A DNA stretch of 64,000 nt from Gulosibacter sediminis (GCF_023370115.1 NZ_CP097160.1:2232001-2296000); one strand, 5' to 3'; shown: positions 18,216-27,272, numbered from the stretch's first letter. Notes: generated by a model not told the origin, from the letters alone. Program-made: numbers and translations.

Positions 18216-18914
18216 ATGACCACCCCGGCAATCCAGATCCAGCACCTCAACAAGATCTACGGCAAGACCTCGGCACTGAACGACCTCAGCCTCGAACTCG
18301 CACCGGGCCGCATCGTCGGCCTGCTCGGCGAGAACGGTTGCGGCAAGACAACGCTGCTCAAGATCCTCGCCGGTCTCATCGCCGACTACCGCGGCGACGT
18401 GAGCATCTTCGGTCACAAGCCGGGCCCTGCGTCGAAGGCGCTCGTCTCGTTCCTGCCCGACGCGAGCTTCCTGCCGCAGGACGCCCGCGTGGCCCACTGC
18501 ATCCGCCTCTACCGCGACTTCTTCACCGACTTCGACGAGGCGAAGGCCCGCGACCTCATCGGCTTCTTCGGCCTCGACGAGCGCATGCGCCTCAAGCAGA
18601 TGTCGAAGGGGATGCGCGAAAAGGTGCAGGTCGCGCTCACCATGTCTCGTCGCGCCAAGCTCTACCTGCTCGACGAGCCGATCAGCGGCGTCGACCCGGC
18701 CGCCCGGGAGGTGATCTTGAACGGCATCCTCCGCAACCTCGACGAGGACTCGATGCTGCTCATCGCCACCCACCTCATTCACGACCTCGAGCCCATTCTC
18801 GACAGCGTCGTCATGATGCGCCACGGCAACGTCGTGCTGCAGGGCGACGCCGACGACCTCCGCGCCGAACACAACCTGAGCCTCGACGCACTGTTTAGGG
18901 AGACGTACCGATGA
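18216..18914 (+). CDS. ABC transporter ATP-binding protein
   Basis: This is a 232-residue ATPase of the type found with YtrA regulators. Walker A is GENGCGKTT (near 39-47). The signature is unusual, MSKGMREKVQV in place of LSGGQ, as is common in this subfamily. Walker B is LYLLDEP with the catalytic glutamate, followed by SGVDPAARE. It pairs with the next permease, whose ATG overlaps its stop by 4 bases. It probably acts as an exporter or lipid/peptide-handling complex in envelope stress; the substrate is unknown. Confidence 0.9.
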   Translation: MTTPAIQIQHLNKIYGKTSALNDLSLELAPGRIVGLLGENGCGKTTLLKILAGLIADYRGDVSIFGHKPGPASKALVSFLPDASFLPQDARVAHCIRLYRDFFTDFDEAKARDLIGFFGLDERMRLKQMSKGMREKVQVALTMSRRAKLYLLDEPISGVDPAAREVILNGILRNLDEDSMLLIATHLIHDLEPILDSVVMMRHGNVVLQGDADDLRAEHNLSLDALFRETYR

Positions 18915-19735
18915 CCGCCACACTGCTCAAGCACGAGTATCTCCGCACCCGCACCTTCCTCGGACTGCTCCTCGGCGGCGGGCTCGCGATCGTCGCCCTC
19001 TCAACGCTGTTCGCCCTCATGGAGTGGCCCGTGCTTTCGGAGCTCGGCGTCGCCCTCGGCGTAGTCGTGACGCTCCTGCTGCTCCCCGCAACGCAGATCG
19101 CCCTCGCCGTGGACTACTGGCGCTCCAGCTACCGCCAGCTCGGCTACTTCACGCAGTCCATCCCTGCCAAGGGCAGCACGATCTATTGGGCCAAGATGTT
19201 GTGGGCGTGGCTGGCCTCAATCGCAGCCATGGTCGTGACCGCGGCCGCGGCGCTGATCTTCTGGACCGCCTTCGGGCCCATGCTCGGACTCGCGGGCAAC
19301 CCGTTCACCATGGCCGGCGAATTGCTCGACTTCGCATCGCAGTACGCCTCCTCAGGCATGCTCACGGCCATTGTCGTCTCCTTCGTACTGCTCATGCTCG
19401 TATGGCCGGTGCAGTACTTCTTCTGCGTCTCCATCGGCAGCGAGGCGCCGCTCAATCGCTTCGGCATCGGCGGCCCGATCATCGTGCTCATCGCGTTCTA
19501 CTTCGTGACGCAACTCATCACGACGTTCGCCATCCTCATCCTCCCCTTTGGCCTCGGCCTCGAGGGCGGCAACCTCGCCGTCGTGAGCTTCGAAACCAAT
19601 TTCTTCGATGCCTTCGCCGGCAACGGGAATGACGACGTCATGCCACTCGGGTTCCTGCCCGCCCTGGCACTCATCGCCGCGGCGTGCCTCTGGCGCACCC
19701 ACTACTCGTGGAACCGCAAGGTTTCGCTCGTCTAA
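18911..19735 (+). CDS. ABC transporter permease, partner of YtrA-type ATPase
   Basis: This is a 274-residue integral membrane protein with about six hydrophobic helices: near 15-35, 45-65, 100-125, 145-170, 185-215 and 240-255. It has no ATPase motif, so it depends on the overlapping upstream ATPase gene. It ends the operon and is followed by a 28-bp perfect hairpin. Permeases of this group diverge strongly, so the assignment rests on topology and operon position. Confidence 0.82.
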   Translation: MTATLLKHEYLRTRTFLGLLLGGGLAIVALSTLFALMEWPVLSELGVALGVVVTLLLLPATQIALAVDYWRSSYRQLGYFTQSIPAKGSTIYWAKMLWAWLASIAAMVVTAAAALIFWTAFGPMLGLAGNPFTMAGELLDFASQYASSGMLTAIVVSFVLLMLVWPVQYFFCVSIGSEAPLNRFGIGGPIIVLIAFYFVTQLITTFAILILPFGLGLEGGNLAVVSFETNFFDAFAGNGNDDVMPLGFLPALALIAAACLWRTHYSWNRKVSLV

Positions 19736-19747
19736 CCGCAGCCGCAG

Positions 19748-19808
19748 CCGCACGAAGCAGCCCGCCCCAGCATCCAATTCGGATGCTGGGGCGGGCTGCT
19801 TCGTGCGG
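19748..19808. terminator. 28-bp perfect inverted repeat, bidirectional terminator
   Basis: Arms 19748-19775 and 19781-19808 are exact reverse complements of 28 bases around the loop AATTC. It lies between the convergent permease (+) and aminotransferase (-) genes, ending only 8 bases from the latter's stop. It has no T-tract. The loop-proximal core is again GCATCC/GGATGC. Confidence 0.85.
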
Positions 19809-19815
19809 GCGAAAC

Positions 19816-21198
19816 CTAGCTGCGGATCGCGGCCGCGAGCTGGTCGAAGGCCTCGACGTACGCGTCGATCGCCGCGTCGTCGTGGGTGACCGAGAGCGTC
19901 CACTCCTCTTCACGACCCGGGGTCATGAAGATGCCGCGGTTCATGTTGAACAGCCAGGCGAGGTCGGCGAGCTTGCCGCCGGTCTTCGCGTTGGCCATGT
20001 AGGTCTCGTAGTCGGTGACCTTGTGGTCGCTGAACACGACGCAGCCCTTCGAGCCGATACCCACGGTGTAGGCGTCGAGCTCGTAGCGCTTGATGACGTC
20101 GTCGCAGCCCGCGATGATGCGGTCGTTGAGGTGCGCGAGGTGCGCGTACGCGTCGTCGGTCATGACCTCGAGCAGCGAGGCACGCGCGGCGGCGAGCGTC
20201 AGCGGGTTGCCGTTATAGGTACCCACCTGGTACACCGAGCCGTCCTCGACCACGGTCGCGACCTCTTCGGTCATGCCGATCGCACCGGCAGGCAGGCCAC
20301 CACCGAGCGCCTTGGCGAGGGTGACCATGTCGGGCCGCACGCCGAACTTCTCGGTCGCGCCACCGGGCGCGATGCAGATACCGGTCTTGACCTCGTCGAA
20401 GATGAGGATGATGCCGTACTTCTTCGTGATGTCGCGCACGGCCTGGAGGTAGCCGTCCTCAGGCAGCACAACGCCGAGGTTCATCATCGCGGCTTCCATG
20501 ATGACGCAGGCGGGCTTGCGGCCCTCGGCGTCGAGCGCCTGGATGCGCTTCTCCATGGTCTCCGCGTCGTTGAACGGGACGGCGACGGTCATGTCGACGG
20601 TCGCCTGCGGCACACCAGCACCGTAGGGAATCGACGCGTAGTTGTCGCGTGGGCCGATCTCCTGCTCGTCGATCCACCCGATGTCGACCATCACGGTGTC
20701 GTGGTGGCCGTGGTACGAGCCGAAGATCTTCATGACGGTGTCGCGGCCGGTGAGGGCGCGAGCGATGCGGATCGCGTCCATCGTCGATTCCGAACCCGAG
20801 TTCGTGTAGCGCCACTTGGGCAGGCCGAAGCGGCGAGCGAGCTCGTCACCGACGACAATCGCATCTTCGGTGGGCGCGGCGAAGTGCGTGCCGAGCGGGT
20901 AGCGGTCGATGACGGCCTTGCCGATCGCGGGGTGCGAGTGGCCCTGCACCATCGAACCGAAGCCGTTGTGGAAGTCGTAGTACTCGTTGCCGTCGACGTC
21001 CCACACGCGCGGGCCATCGCCCTTCTCGACGTAGATGGGCCACGGGTCGTGCAGCTGGTACGACGAGGCGACGCCGCCCGCGAGGTGCTTGCTCGCGTTG
21101 GCGTAGTAGTTCTTCGACTCCTGCGTCCGCTCGTTCAGCTTCTCGCCTTCAACCTTGGCGAGTTCTTCGACACGTTCAAAATTAATGGGCTTTCCCAC
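19816..21198 (-). CDS. class III aminotransferase, glutamate-1-semialdehyde aminomutase-like
   Basis: This is a PLP-dependent fold-I enzyme of 460 residues. Asp268 in IFDEVKTG holds the PLP ring, and Lys296 in TLAKALGGGLPAGAIG forms the Schiff base. YTNSGSESTMDAIRIAR and SYHGHHD are phosphate-binding and active-site segments shared with HemL. I do not call it hemL: it is about 30 residues longer, no haem genes are near, and these paralogues often serve other amino or keto acids. The start is GTG 21198. It has its own AT-rich promoter and a structured leader of about 110 bases. The substrate is unknown. Confidence 0.85.
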   Translation of the reverse strand: MGKPINFERVEELAKVEGEKLNERTQESKNYYANASKHLAGGVASSYQLHDPWPIYVEKGDGPRVWDVDGNEYYDFHNGFGSMVQGHSHPAIGKAVIDRYPLGTHFAAPTEDAIVVGDELARRFGLPKWRYTNSGSESTMDAIRIARALTGRDTVMKIFGSYHGHHDTVMVDIGWIDEQEIGPRDNYASIPYGAGVPQATVDMTVAVPFNDAETMEKRIQALDAEGRKPACVIMEAAMMNLGVVLPEDGYLQAVRDITKKYGIILIFDEVKTGICIAPGGATEKFGVRPDMVTLAKALGGGLPAGAIGMTEEVATVVEDGSVYQVGTYNGNPLTLAAARASLLEVMTDDAYAHLAHLNDRIIAGCDDVIKRYELDAYTVGIGSKGCVVFSDHKVTDYETYMANAKTGGKLADLAWLFNMNRGIFMTPGREEEWTLSVTHDDAAIDAYVEAFDQLAAAIRS

Positions 21199-21251
21199 GG
21201 TGTGCTCTCTTCTCTCTGGGCCGGCCTGGCGCCAGTTCGTTTCGAGGGGAT

Positions 21252-21284
21252 GTGTTGCGGCGACCGGCCTGGCGTCGGCAACAC
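21252..21284 (-). promoter_or_regulatory. stem-loop in the aminotransferase leader
   Basis: GTGTTGC (21252-21258) pairs exactly with GCAACAC (21278-21284). The 11-base repeat CCGGCCTGGCG occurs inside this loop and again about 40 bases closer to the gene (near 21220). The leader is long enough to hold a regulatory RNA. I recognise no known riboswitch. Confidence 0.45.
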
Positions 21285-21315
21285 GCTTGGGGCGTCAGCG
21301 CCCAGAGCTGAGCCT

Positions 21316-21338
21316 ATTATAAATATGAATCAGATTCA
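21316..21338 (-). promoter_or_regulatory. promoter and palindromic operator of the aminotransferase gene
   Basis: On the minus strand a perfect TATAAT -10 hexamer (21316-21321) lies just downstream of the perfect palindrome TGAATC-T-GATTCA (plus-strand coordinates 21326-21338). The palindrome occupies the spacer and -35 region, where a bound repressor would block polymerase. The block is strikingly AT-rich for this genome. No clear -35 is visible, which suits an activator or a weak promoter. Confidence 0.6.
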
Positions 21339-21382
21339 CTGGGGCTGGGAAAATCCTGGTATTCGCGGGCCCGCGCCCCGTC

Positions 21383-22825
21383 TTACGCGTCGCGCACGTG
21401 CATGTCGCGCGCCGCATCCACCATCGATCCCGAGAGCGACGGGTAGACGGCCCACGACGAGGCGAACTCGTCGACGGTCACGCGCTGCTCGATCGCGATC
21501 GAGAGCGCGAGCAGCAGCTCGGATGCGCGCGGCGCGACAACCACGCCGCCGACGATCGTGCCGAGGTTGTTGCCCGCAATGAGCTTGACGAAGCCGTCGC
21601 GGAAACCCTGCATCTTCGCGCGCGGGTTCTGCGCGAGGTCGAGCTTGTAGACGCGGCCGGTGCGCTTGCCCTCCTCGATGTCTTTCTCCTGCCAGCCCAC
21701 GGTGGCAATCTCGGGGTAGGTGAAGACGTTCGAAGCCACATTGCGCAGCGTGATCGGGTGCACCTCGTCGCCGAGCGCGTGGAACACGGCCGTGCGGCCC
21801 TGCGTCGAGGCGACCGAGGCGAGGGGGAAGAAGTTCGTGCAATCGCCCGCGGCGTAGATATTCGGCACGCTCGTACCGGCGACGCGGTTGACGATGATGT
21901 GGCCCGAATCGGTTGTCTTCACGCCCGCGCGCTCGAGGCCGAGGCCATTCGTGTTCGGCACCGAGCCAACCGCCATAAGGCAGTGCGAGCCGCGCACCTC
22001 GGCGCCGTCCGAGAGCGTGACCACGACCTCGTCGCCATCGACGACGACCGATTCGGCGCGGGTCTTCGAGAGCACGTTCATGCCGTTGCGCTTGAAGACC
22101 TCCTCGATGACGTCGGCCGCATCCTTGTCCTCGCCGGGGAGCACGCGGTCGCGGCTCGAGACGAGGGTGACCTTGATGCCGAGCGCGCGGTATGCCGAGG
22201 CGAACTCGGCGCCGGTAACACCCGAGCCGACCACGATGAGGTGCTCGGGGGTCTCCTGCAGGTTGTAGAGCTGCTTCCAGGTGAGGATGCGGTCGCCGTC
22301 AGGCTTCGCCGTCGGCAGTTCGCGCGGGCTCGCGCCGACCGACACGACCAGGGTGTCGTACTCGATGCGGTCGAATTCCTGGCCGTTCTCGCCGGTGCTG
22401 ACGCTGACAACGCCGGGTGCGGCAATGCGGCCGAGGCCCTCGACGATGCGCACCCCTCGGTCCTTGAGGTTGAGGCGCATGTCGTCCGACTGGTTCTGCG
22501 CGAGGCGCAGGATGCGCTGGTTCAGCTTGCCGAGGTTGACCGCCATTTCCGGGCGGCGCGGGTTATCGGCGTCGTCGCGCACAAAATACTGCAGGCCGAG
22601 CTCGTCGGACGACTGCACCTGCGTCGCCGCCTCGGCGGTCGCGATGAGGGTCTTCGACGGCACGACGTCGGTCAACACCGCCGAACCGCCCACGCCGACC
22701 CGCTCGACGAGCGTGACATCAGCCCCGAGCTGCGCGCCGGCGATCGCCGACTCGTAGCCGCCAGGCCCTCCACCAATGACAACAATCCGATGACGTTCTG
22801 CAGCTAGCGCACCCATGTCGCTCAT
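21383..22825 (-). CDS. lpdA: LpdA-type flavoprotein NAD(P)H quinone reductase
   Basis: This has the fold of the pyridine nucleotide-disulfide reductase family: FAD site VVIGGGPGGYES, NAD(P) site VVGSGVTGAEFASA, second FAD motif NIYAAGDCTN, and a C-terminal dimerisation domain. The redox CxxxxC is absent: the stretch reads VGVGGSAVLTDVVPSK where dihydrolipoamide dehydrogenase has GCLNVGCIPSK. This matches mycobacterial LpdA (Rv3303c), a quinone reductase, not a lipoamide dehydrogenase. Start ATG 22825 (MSDMGAL); ATG 22816 is also possible. It diverges from purine nucleoside phosphorylase with a 40-base gap. Confidence 0.88.
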   Translation of the reverse strand: MSDMGALAAERHRIVVIGGGPGGYESAIAGAQLGADVTLVERVGVGGSAVLTDVVPSKTLIATAEAATQVQSSDELGLQYFVRDDADNPRRPEMAVNLGKLNQRILRLAQNQSDDMRLNLKDRGVRIVEGLGRIAAPGVVSVSTGENGQEFDRIEYDTLVVSVGASPRELPTAKPDGDRILTWKQLYNLQETPEHLIVVGSGVTGAEFASAYRALGIKVTLVSSRDRVLPGEDKDAADVIEEVFKRNGMNVLSKTRAESVVVDGDEVVVTLSDGAEVRGSHCLMAVGSVPNTNGLGLERAGVKTTDSGHIIVNRVAGTSVPNIYAAGDCTNFFPLASVASTQGRTAVFHALGDEVHPITLRNVASNVFTYPEIATVGWQEKDIEEGKRTGRVYKLDLAQNPRAKMQGFRDGFVKLIAGNNLGTIVGGVVVAPRASELLLALSIAIEQRVTVDEFASSWAVYPSLSGSMVDAARDMHVRDA

Positions 22826-22865
22826 TTTGCCACGGAGTTCAGCGACGCTCACCTACGCTGACTCC

Positions 22866-23744
22866 ATGGCTGAACTGACCAACAACGACGCCCAGTTCGC
22901 GCATCCGCTCGACGACCCAGCCGCCCGCCCGGTCGACGTTGCTGCCGAAGCCGCGCGCGTCATCGCAGAACGCAGTGGGGTTGCCCACCACGACATCGCT
23001 CTCACGCTCGGCTCCGGCTGGGGCAAGGCGGCCGATGCCCTGGGCGAGACCGTCGCGACGCTGGCCGCTGACGAGGTGCCCGGCTTCTCGAAGCCCGCGC
23101 TCGCCGGCCACGTCGGCACCATCCGCTCGGTGCGCCTCGAGTCGGGCCACCACGCGCTGATCATCGGCGCGCGTACGCACTTCTACGAAGGCCACGGCGT
23201 ACGCCGCGTCGTGCACTCGGTGCGCACCGCGGCCGCAACCGGCGCGAAGATCATGGTGCTCACGAACGGCGCGGGCGGGCTCAACCCGGCCTGGGCGCCC
23301 GGCACCCCCGTGATCATCGGCGACCACATCAACCTCACCGCCGCGTCGCCGCTCGAGGGCGCGACGTTCATCGACCTCACCGATCTCTACTCCGAGCGCC
23401 TGCGCACGATCGTGCACGGCGTCGAGAAGCTCGACGAGGGCGTCTACGTGCAGTTTCGCGGCCCGCACTACGAGACGCCGGCCGAGGTAAAGATGGCCGG
23501 CGCCATCGGCGGCGACATCGTCGGCATGTCGACCGCGCTCGAGGCCATCGCCGCGCGCGAGGCGGGTATGGAGGTGCTCGGCATGTCGCTCATCACGAAC
23601 CCCGCCGCGGGTATCTCGCCCGACCCGCTCAGCCACGAGGAGGTCATTGCCGCTGGCAAGGCCGCCGAGTCGCACCTCGCGACCCTGCTCGCCGACGCGG
23701 TCAAGCGCATCCTCGTCGCCGACGACGCGGGAGCGGGCGCATGA
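22866..23744 (+). CDS. punA: purine-nucleoside phosphorylase
   Basis: This cytosolic enzyme splits purine nucleosides with phosphate to base plus (deoxy)ribose-1-phosphate. The 292-residue protein is of the trimeric, high-molecular-group-unlike class (PNPase II). It shows LGSGWG (phosphate loop), GRTHFYEGH-like GARTHFYEGHGV, LTNGAGGLN, QFRGPHYETPAEV and GMSTALEAIAAREAGMEVLGMSLITN. The stop overlaps the phosphosugar mutase start by 4 bases, so the sugar phosphate product feeds directly into the next enzyme. Convergent neighbours encode adenosine deaminase and an EIIA. Confidence 0.95.
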   Translation: MAELTNNDAQFAHPLDDPAARPVDVAAEAARVIAERSGVAHHDIALTLGSGWGKAADALGETVATLAADEVPGFSKPALAGHVGTIRSVRLESGHHALIIGARTHFYEGHGVRRVVHSVRTAAATGAKIMVLTNGAGGLNPAWAPGTPVIIGDHINLTAASPLEGATFIDLTDLYSERLRTIVHGVEKLDEGVYVQFRGPHYETPAEVKMAGAIGGDIVGMSTALEAIAAREAGMEVLGMSLITNPAAGISPDPLSHEEVIAAGKAAESHLATLLADAVKRILVADDAGAGA

Positions 23745-25465
23745 GCCTGCCGCTGATTCGCGAATCGCAGGTCGCGCTGCGCCACGCCGCGACGGCCTGG
23801 CTTGAGCAAGACCCCGACGAGGCGACCCGCGCCGAGCTGAGCGAGCTGCTCGGACGGCTCGGCGACGTCAGCGCGGCTGGCGAGGAGATTGCCGAGAGCG
23901 ACACCTCTGACCGCGCCGAGGCGTGGCGCGAGGTGCGCGACCGATTTGCGACGCGCCTGCAGTTCGGCACGGCCGGCCTGCGCGGGCGCCAGGGCGCGGG
24001 CTCGAACCGGATGAACCGGGTCGTCGTCGCGCAGGCGGCCCGCGGCCTCGCCGACTTTCTGCTCGCCCGCGGCGACGCCGACCCGAGCGTCGTGATCGGC
24101 TACGACGCCCGCATCAACTCCGAGATCTACGCGCGCGACACGGCCGAGCTCATGCAGGCCGCCGGGGTGCGCGCGACGCTGTTGCCGAGCGCCCTGCCGA
24201 CGCCCGTGACGGCGTTCGCGGTGCGCCACCTCGATGCCTCCGCTGGTGTCATGGTGACGGCCTCGCACAACCCGAAGTGGGACAACGGCTACAAGGTGTA
24301 CCTCGGCGGCGCCGACCAGGGCTCGCAGATCGTGCCGCCGGTCGACGCCGAGATCGCCGCGGCGATCGCCGCCGTCGCGACCGGCCGCAAGGTGACCGAG
24401 CTGCCGCGCGACACCGGGTATGCCGTTGCCGATGCCTCACTCGTCGACGCGTACGTCGCCGCCACCGCGAAGGTGCTGCGCCACTCCCCCGTGCCGCTCA
24501 AGGTGGCGTACACCGCGATGCACGGTGTCGGCTGGAACACCTACCGCCGGGTGCTCGAGATGGCCGGCATTGAGCCCCACGAGATCGTGCCCGAGCAGAT
24601 CGAGCCCGACGGCACGTTCCCGACCGTCGACTTCCCAAACCCCGAGGAGCCCGGCGCCCTCGACCTCGCCTACGAGACTGCGAGCCGCGTTGGCGCGCAG
24701 CTCATCATCGCGCACGACCCCGACGCCGACCGCCTCGCGGTCGCCGAGTCGGATGGTGCGGGCGGCTGGCACCTCTTCGGCGGCAACGACATCGGCAAGC
24801 TGCTCGGCTGGCGCGCGGCAAAGATCGCGACCGCGGCCGGCGCATCCGGCACGCTCGCGACGTCGCTCGTGTCGTCGCCCGCACTGTCGAAGGTCGCCGA
24901 GCACTACGGCCTCGGCTACGCCGAAACGCAGACCGGCTTCAAGTGGATCTCGCGTGCCGATGGCATCATCTACGGCTACGAGGAGGCGCTCGGCTATCTC
25001 GTCAACACCGAGACCGTGCGCGACAAGGATGGACTCTCTGCCGCCCTCGCCATCCTTGACCTCGCGTTCGCGCAGGCCGCCGACGGCAAGACGTTGCAGG
25101 ATCTCGACGACGAGTTTGGTGAGCTGTTCGGCGCGTTCGCGTCGCGCCAGGTGGCGCTGCGCTTCGACGACCCGGCGCAACTGCCCGCAGTCATGGCCTC
25201 GGTGCGCGCGACGCCTCCGAGGCAGGTGGGTGCCGTCGCCGTCGCCGAGGTGCACGACTTCGAGACCGACGCGCAGCCCGCGAACATCGTGCGGCTCGTG
25301 CTCGACGACGGCACGCGGCTCATGATTCGTCCCTCGGGCACCGAGCCAAAGATCAAGGTGTACGTCGACGCCGTGTCGACCGACGGATCGCTCGGCGATC
25401 GCCGCGCCTCGGCAAACGAGCGCGCCGACGCGGCCGCTGCGGCGATGCGCGCGCTGCTGAGCTAA
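23741..25465 (+). CDS. phospho-sugar mutase (phosphopentomutase/phosphomannomutase family)
   Basis: This is a 574-residue alpha-D-phosphohexomutase family enzyme. The phosphoserine loop TASHNPKWDNGYKVY, the metal loop DPDADR, sugar-binding GYEEALGYL and the C-terminal phosphate loop RPSGTEPKIKVY are all present. Translational coupling to punA argues that its main job is converting (deoxy)ribose-1-phosphate to the 5-phosphate. Hexose-1-phosphate activity is also possible in this family. Its stop overlaps the stop of the convergent EIIA gene by 4 bases, leaving no room for a terminator. Confidence 0.92.
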   Translation: MSLPLIRESQVALRHAATAWLEQDPDEATRAELSELLGRLGDVSAAGEEIAESDTSDRAEAWREVRDRFATRLQFGTAGLRGRQGAGSNRMNRVVVAQAARGLADFLLARGDADPSVVIGYDARINSEIYARDTAELMQAAGVRATLLPSALPTPVTAFAVRHLDASAGVMVTASHNPKWDNGYKVYLGGADQGSQIVPPVDAEIAAAIAAVATGRKVTELPRDTGYAVADASLVDAYVAATAKVLRHSPVPLKVAYTAMHGVGWNTYRRVLEMAGIEPHEIVPEQIEPDGTFPTVDFPNPEEPGALDLAYETASRVGAQLIIAHDPDADRLAVAESDGAGGWHLFGGNDIGKLLGWRAAKIATAAGASGTLATSLVSSPALSKVAEHYGLGYAETQTGFKWISRADGIIYGYEEALGYLVNTETVRDKDGLSAALAILDLAFAQAADGKTLQDLDDEFGELFGAFASRQVALRFDDPAQLPAVMASVRATPPRQVGAVAVAEVHDFETDAQPANIVRLVLDDGTRLMIRPSGTEPKIKVYVDAVSTDGSLGDRRASANERADAAAAAMRALLS

Positions 25466-25929
25466 GGGGCGACCTCGCCGAGGGCCTTCACGAGCGCGGC
25501 GTCGGAGCTCGCGCGGATCGCGCGCACGACGATGCCACCGTCGTGTTCGAGCTGGGATGCGATGTCCGCGATGAGTTCGATATGTGCCGACGGGTTCGTG
25601 GTCGCGATCGCGATGACGAGCCCAACCGGGTCGAAGTGCGCGTGCCCGAAGTTCACACCATCGGGGAACGTCATCGCGGCGGCGCCGGGCTTGATCGAGT
25701 CGGCGCTCGGCTGCGCGTGCACGAGCGCGAGGCCCGGCGCAATCACTGTGTACGGCCCGTAGCGGTCAATCACGGCGATGACCTTGTCGGGATACCGCCG
25801 GGTGACGTAGCCCTCCGACACGAGCAGGCGCGTGGTCTGCTTCACCGCATCGCGCCAGTCGACGGCCTTGCCGCCGGCGCGCACGAGCGCCGGGTCGGTG
25901 AAGATGGTCTTCGCGGTCTCTGCGCTCAC
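25462..25929 (-). CDS. PTS EIIA component (mannitol/fructose type), orphan
   Basis: This 155-residue protein matches the EIIA-Man/Fru fold of PTS-EIIA type 2. His71 in LALVHAQP is the expected phosphorylation site, and VNFGHAHFDPVGLVIAIA is a conserved core. No EIIB or EIIC gene is present. It overlaps the adenosine deaminase stop by 4 bases, so the two are coupled, and it sits beside purine salvage genes. It could complete a distant permease, or act as a phospho-sensor of PEP/carbon status. PtsI is encoded in this window at 47.6 kb. Confidence 0.88.
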   Translation of the reverse strand: MSAETAKTIFTDPALVRAGGKAVDWRDAVKQTTRLLVSEGYVTRRYPDKVIAVIDRYGPYTVIAPGLALVHAQPSADSIKPGAAAMTFPDGVNFGHAHFDPVGLVIAIATTNPSAHIELIADIASQLEHDGGIVVRAIRASSDAALVKALGEVAP

Positions 25930-27089
25930 GCGCCCACCTCCTGCGCGTAGCCCTCGGTGATGCGGTCGGCAAGGTCTTCGCGGTCTTCGAGCGGCGCGAA
26001 GGCCGCCTCGGCCGCGTTGAGCTGCAGCTGCTCGAGATCGCCAACCCGCAGGTCAAAGGCGTCGGCGACGAGCTGCAATTCCTCGGATGCGCTCGTCGCG
26101 CTCATGAGGCGGTTGTCGGTGTTGACCGTGGTCGAGAACCCGAGCTGGTAGAGCAGGTCGAACGGATGCTGCGTGATGGTCTCGACGGTGCGGTGCTCGA
26201 ACAGCGGGCTGTCGAGCTCGAGGCCGGTCTGTAGGTTCGACGAGGGCGCGAGTTCGAGGGCGATGCCGCGTTCGCGCACCCAGCTCGCGATCGGGCCGAG
26301 CGCGACGCGCGTGCCCGAGTCGTCCTGCTGCTCGAGGGTGATGTCGTCGGCGATGCGCGCGCCGTGGCCGAGGCGCAGCGCACGGCCGTCAATGAGCGCC
26401 GAAGCGATCGACTCAAGGCCGGCGGCCTCGCCCGCGTGGATCGTGACGGGCATGAACTCGCCCGCGAGCTTCTCGAGTGCGCGTCGGTGCTGGCTCGGCG
26501 GGAAGCCGATCTCAGGGCCCGCGAGGTCGAAGCCGCGCACCCCGCCCGGCTCGCTGTCGCCGCGGTGCCGGAGCGCCGCATCCGCGATCGTGTCGGCGTC
26601 GTTCGCCTGGCGCATCGCGCACAGCAGCTGGCCGACCTCGATGCCCTCGTGGGCTTCGCAGCCCTCGCGCAGACCCGCGGTAACGGCCGAAATGACGTCG
26701 TCGAGCGTGAGCCCACCGCGCAGGTGCTGCTCGGGCGCCCAACGCAGCTCGGCGTAGATCACGCCATCCGCGGCCAGGTCGGCCACCGCCTCGCGCGCGA
26801 CGCGGTGCAACGCCTCGGGCGTCTGCAGCACGCGAAGCACCACGTCGAAGGTCTCGAGGTACCGCTCGAGCGAGCCGGAGTCGGCGTTCGCGCGGAACCA
26901 CTCTCGTAGCTCGGGCTCCCCCGCCGCCGGCAGTTCGATCCCCGCGTCTTCCGCGAGGTCGAGGATCGTTTCGGGGCGCAGGCCGCCGTCGAGGTGATCG
27001 TGCAGCAGCACCTTCGGGAGGGTACGCGCATCCACGCCCTCAGCCAGCCAGACTTCCGCACCCTGAGTTGCGGTCCGGTCATGTGTCAC
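25926..27089 (-). CDS. add: adenosine deaminase
   Basis: This zinc enzyme deaminates adenosine and deoxyadenosine to inosine forms, which purine nucleoside phosphorylase next door can split. The 387-residue protein shows the metal motif HDHLDG at 30-35, the active-site HAGEAAG, LGHGARI and the C-terminal NTDNR with its metal-binding Asp. It is a little longer than E. coli Add but within the actinobacterial range. It is the first gene of an add-EIIA pair. Confidence 0.94.
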   Translation of the reverse strand: MTHDRTATQGAEVWLAEGVDARTLPKVLLHDHLDGGLRPETILDLAEDAGIELPAAGEPELREWFRANADSGSLERYLETFDVVLRVLQTPEALHRVAREAVADLAADGVIYAELRWAPEQHLRGGLTLDDVISAVTAGLREGCEAHEGIEVGQLLCAMRQANDADTIADAALRHRGDSEPGGVRGFDLAGPEIGFPPSQHRRALEKLAGEFMPVTIHAGEAAGLESIASALIDGRALRLGHGARIADDITLEQQDDSGTRVALGPIASWVRERGIALELAPSSNLQTGLELDSPLFEHRTVETITQHPFDLLYQLGFSTTVNTDNRLMSATSASEELQLVADAFDLRVGDLEQLQLNAAEAAFAPLEDREDLADRITEGYAQEVGA

Positions 27090-27238
27090 AGGAGTCCACC
27101 TCCAACCTCGTCTTCGAAATCGTGCACCCGCCGATGCTACCCAGCCTGCATGACCGGTTTGCTCAGATTTCTACAAGTCGTAACACTAACGCGTCTGGGC
27201 CGCGTTGCCCGCATTCGATTGGGGGTTGAGTCCCGCGT

Positions 27239-27272
27239 TGTGGCCCGGAGCAGACACCTACCCCGGGCCACA
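27239..27272 (-). terminator. terminator after amino acid importer operon
   Basis: TGTGGCCCGG (27239-27248) and its exact reverse complement CCGGGCCACA (27263-27272) enclose a 14-base loop. It lies 4 bases beyond the stop of the importer ATPase gene and separates that operon from add. There is no T-run. Confidence 0.72.

Noticed and set aside
19816-21198. Calling this gene hemL
   Set aside because: The fold and PLP lysine fit, but the protein is longer than HemL, no other haem gene is present, and the operon context gives no support.
21383-22825. Dihydrolipoamide dehydrogenase
   Set aside because: The redox-active cysteine pair is absent, so the enzyme cannot do disulfide chemistry; the LpdA quinone reductase type fits better.
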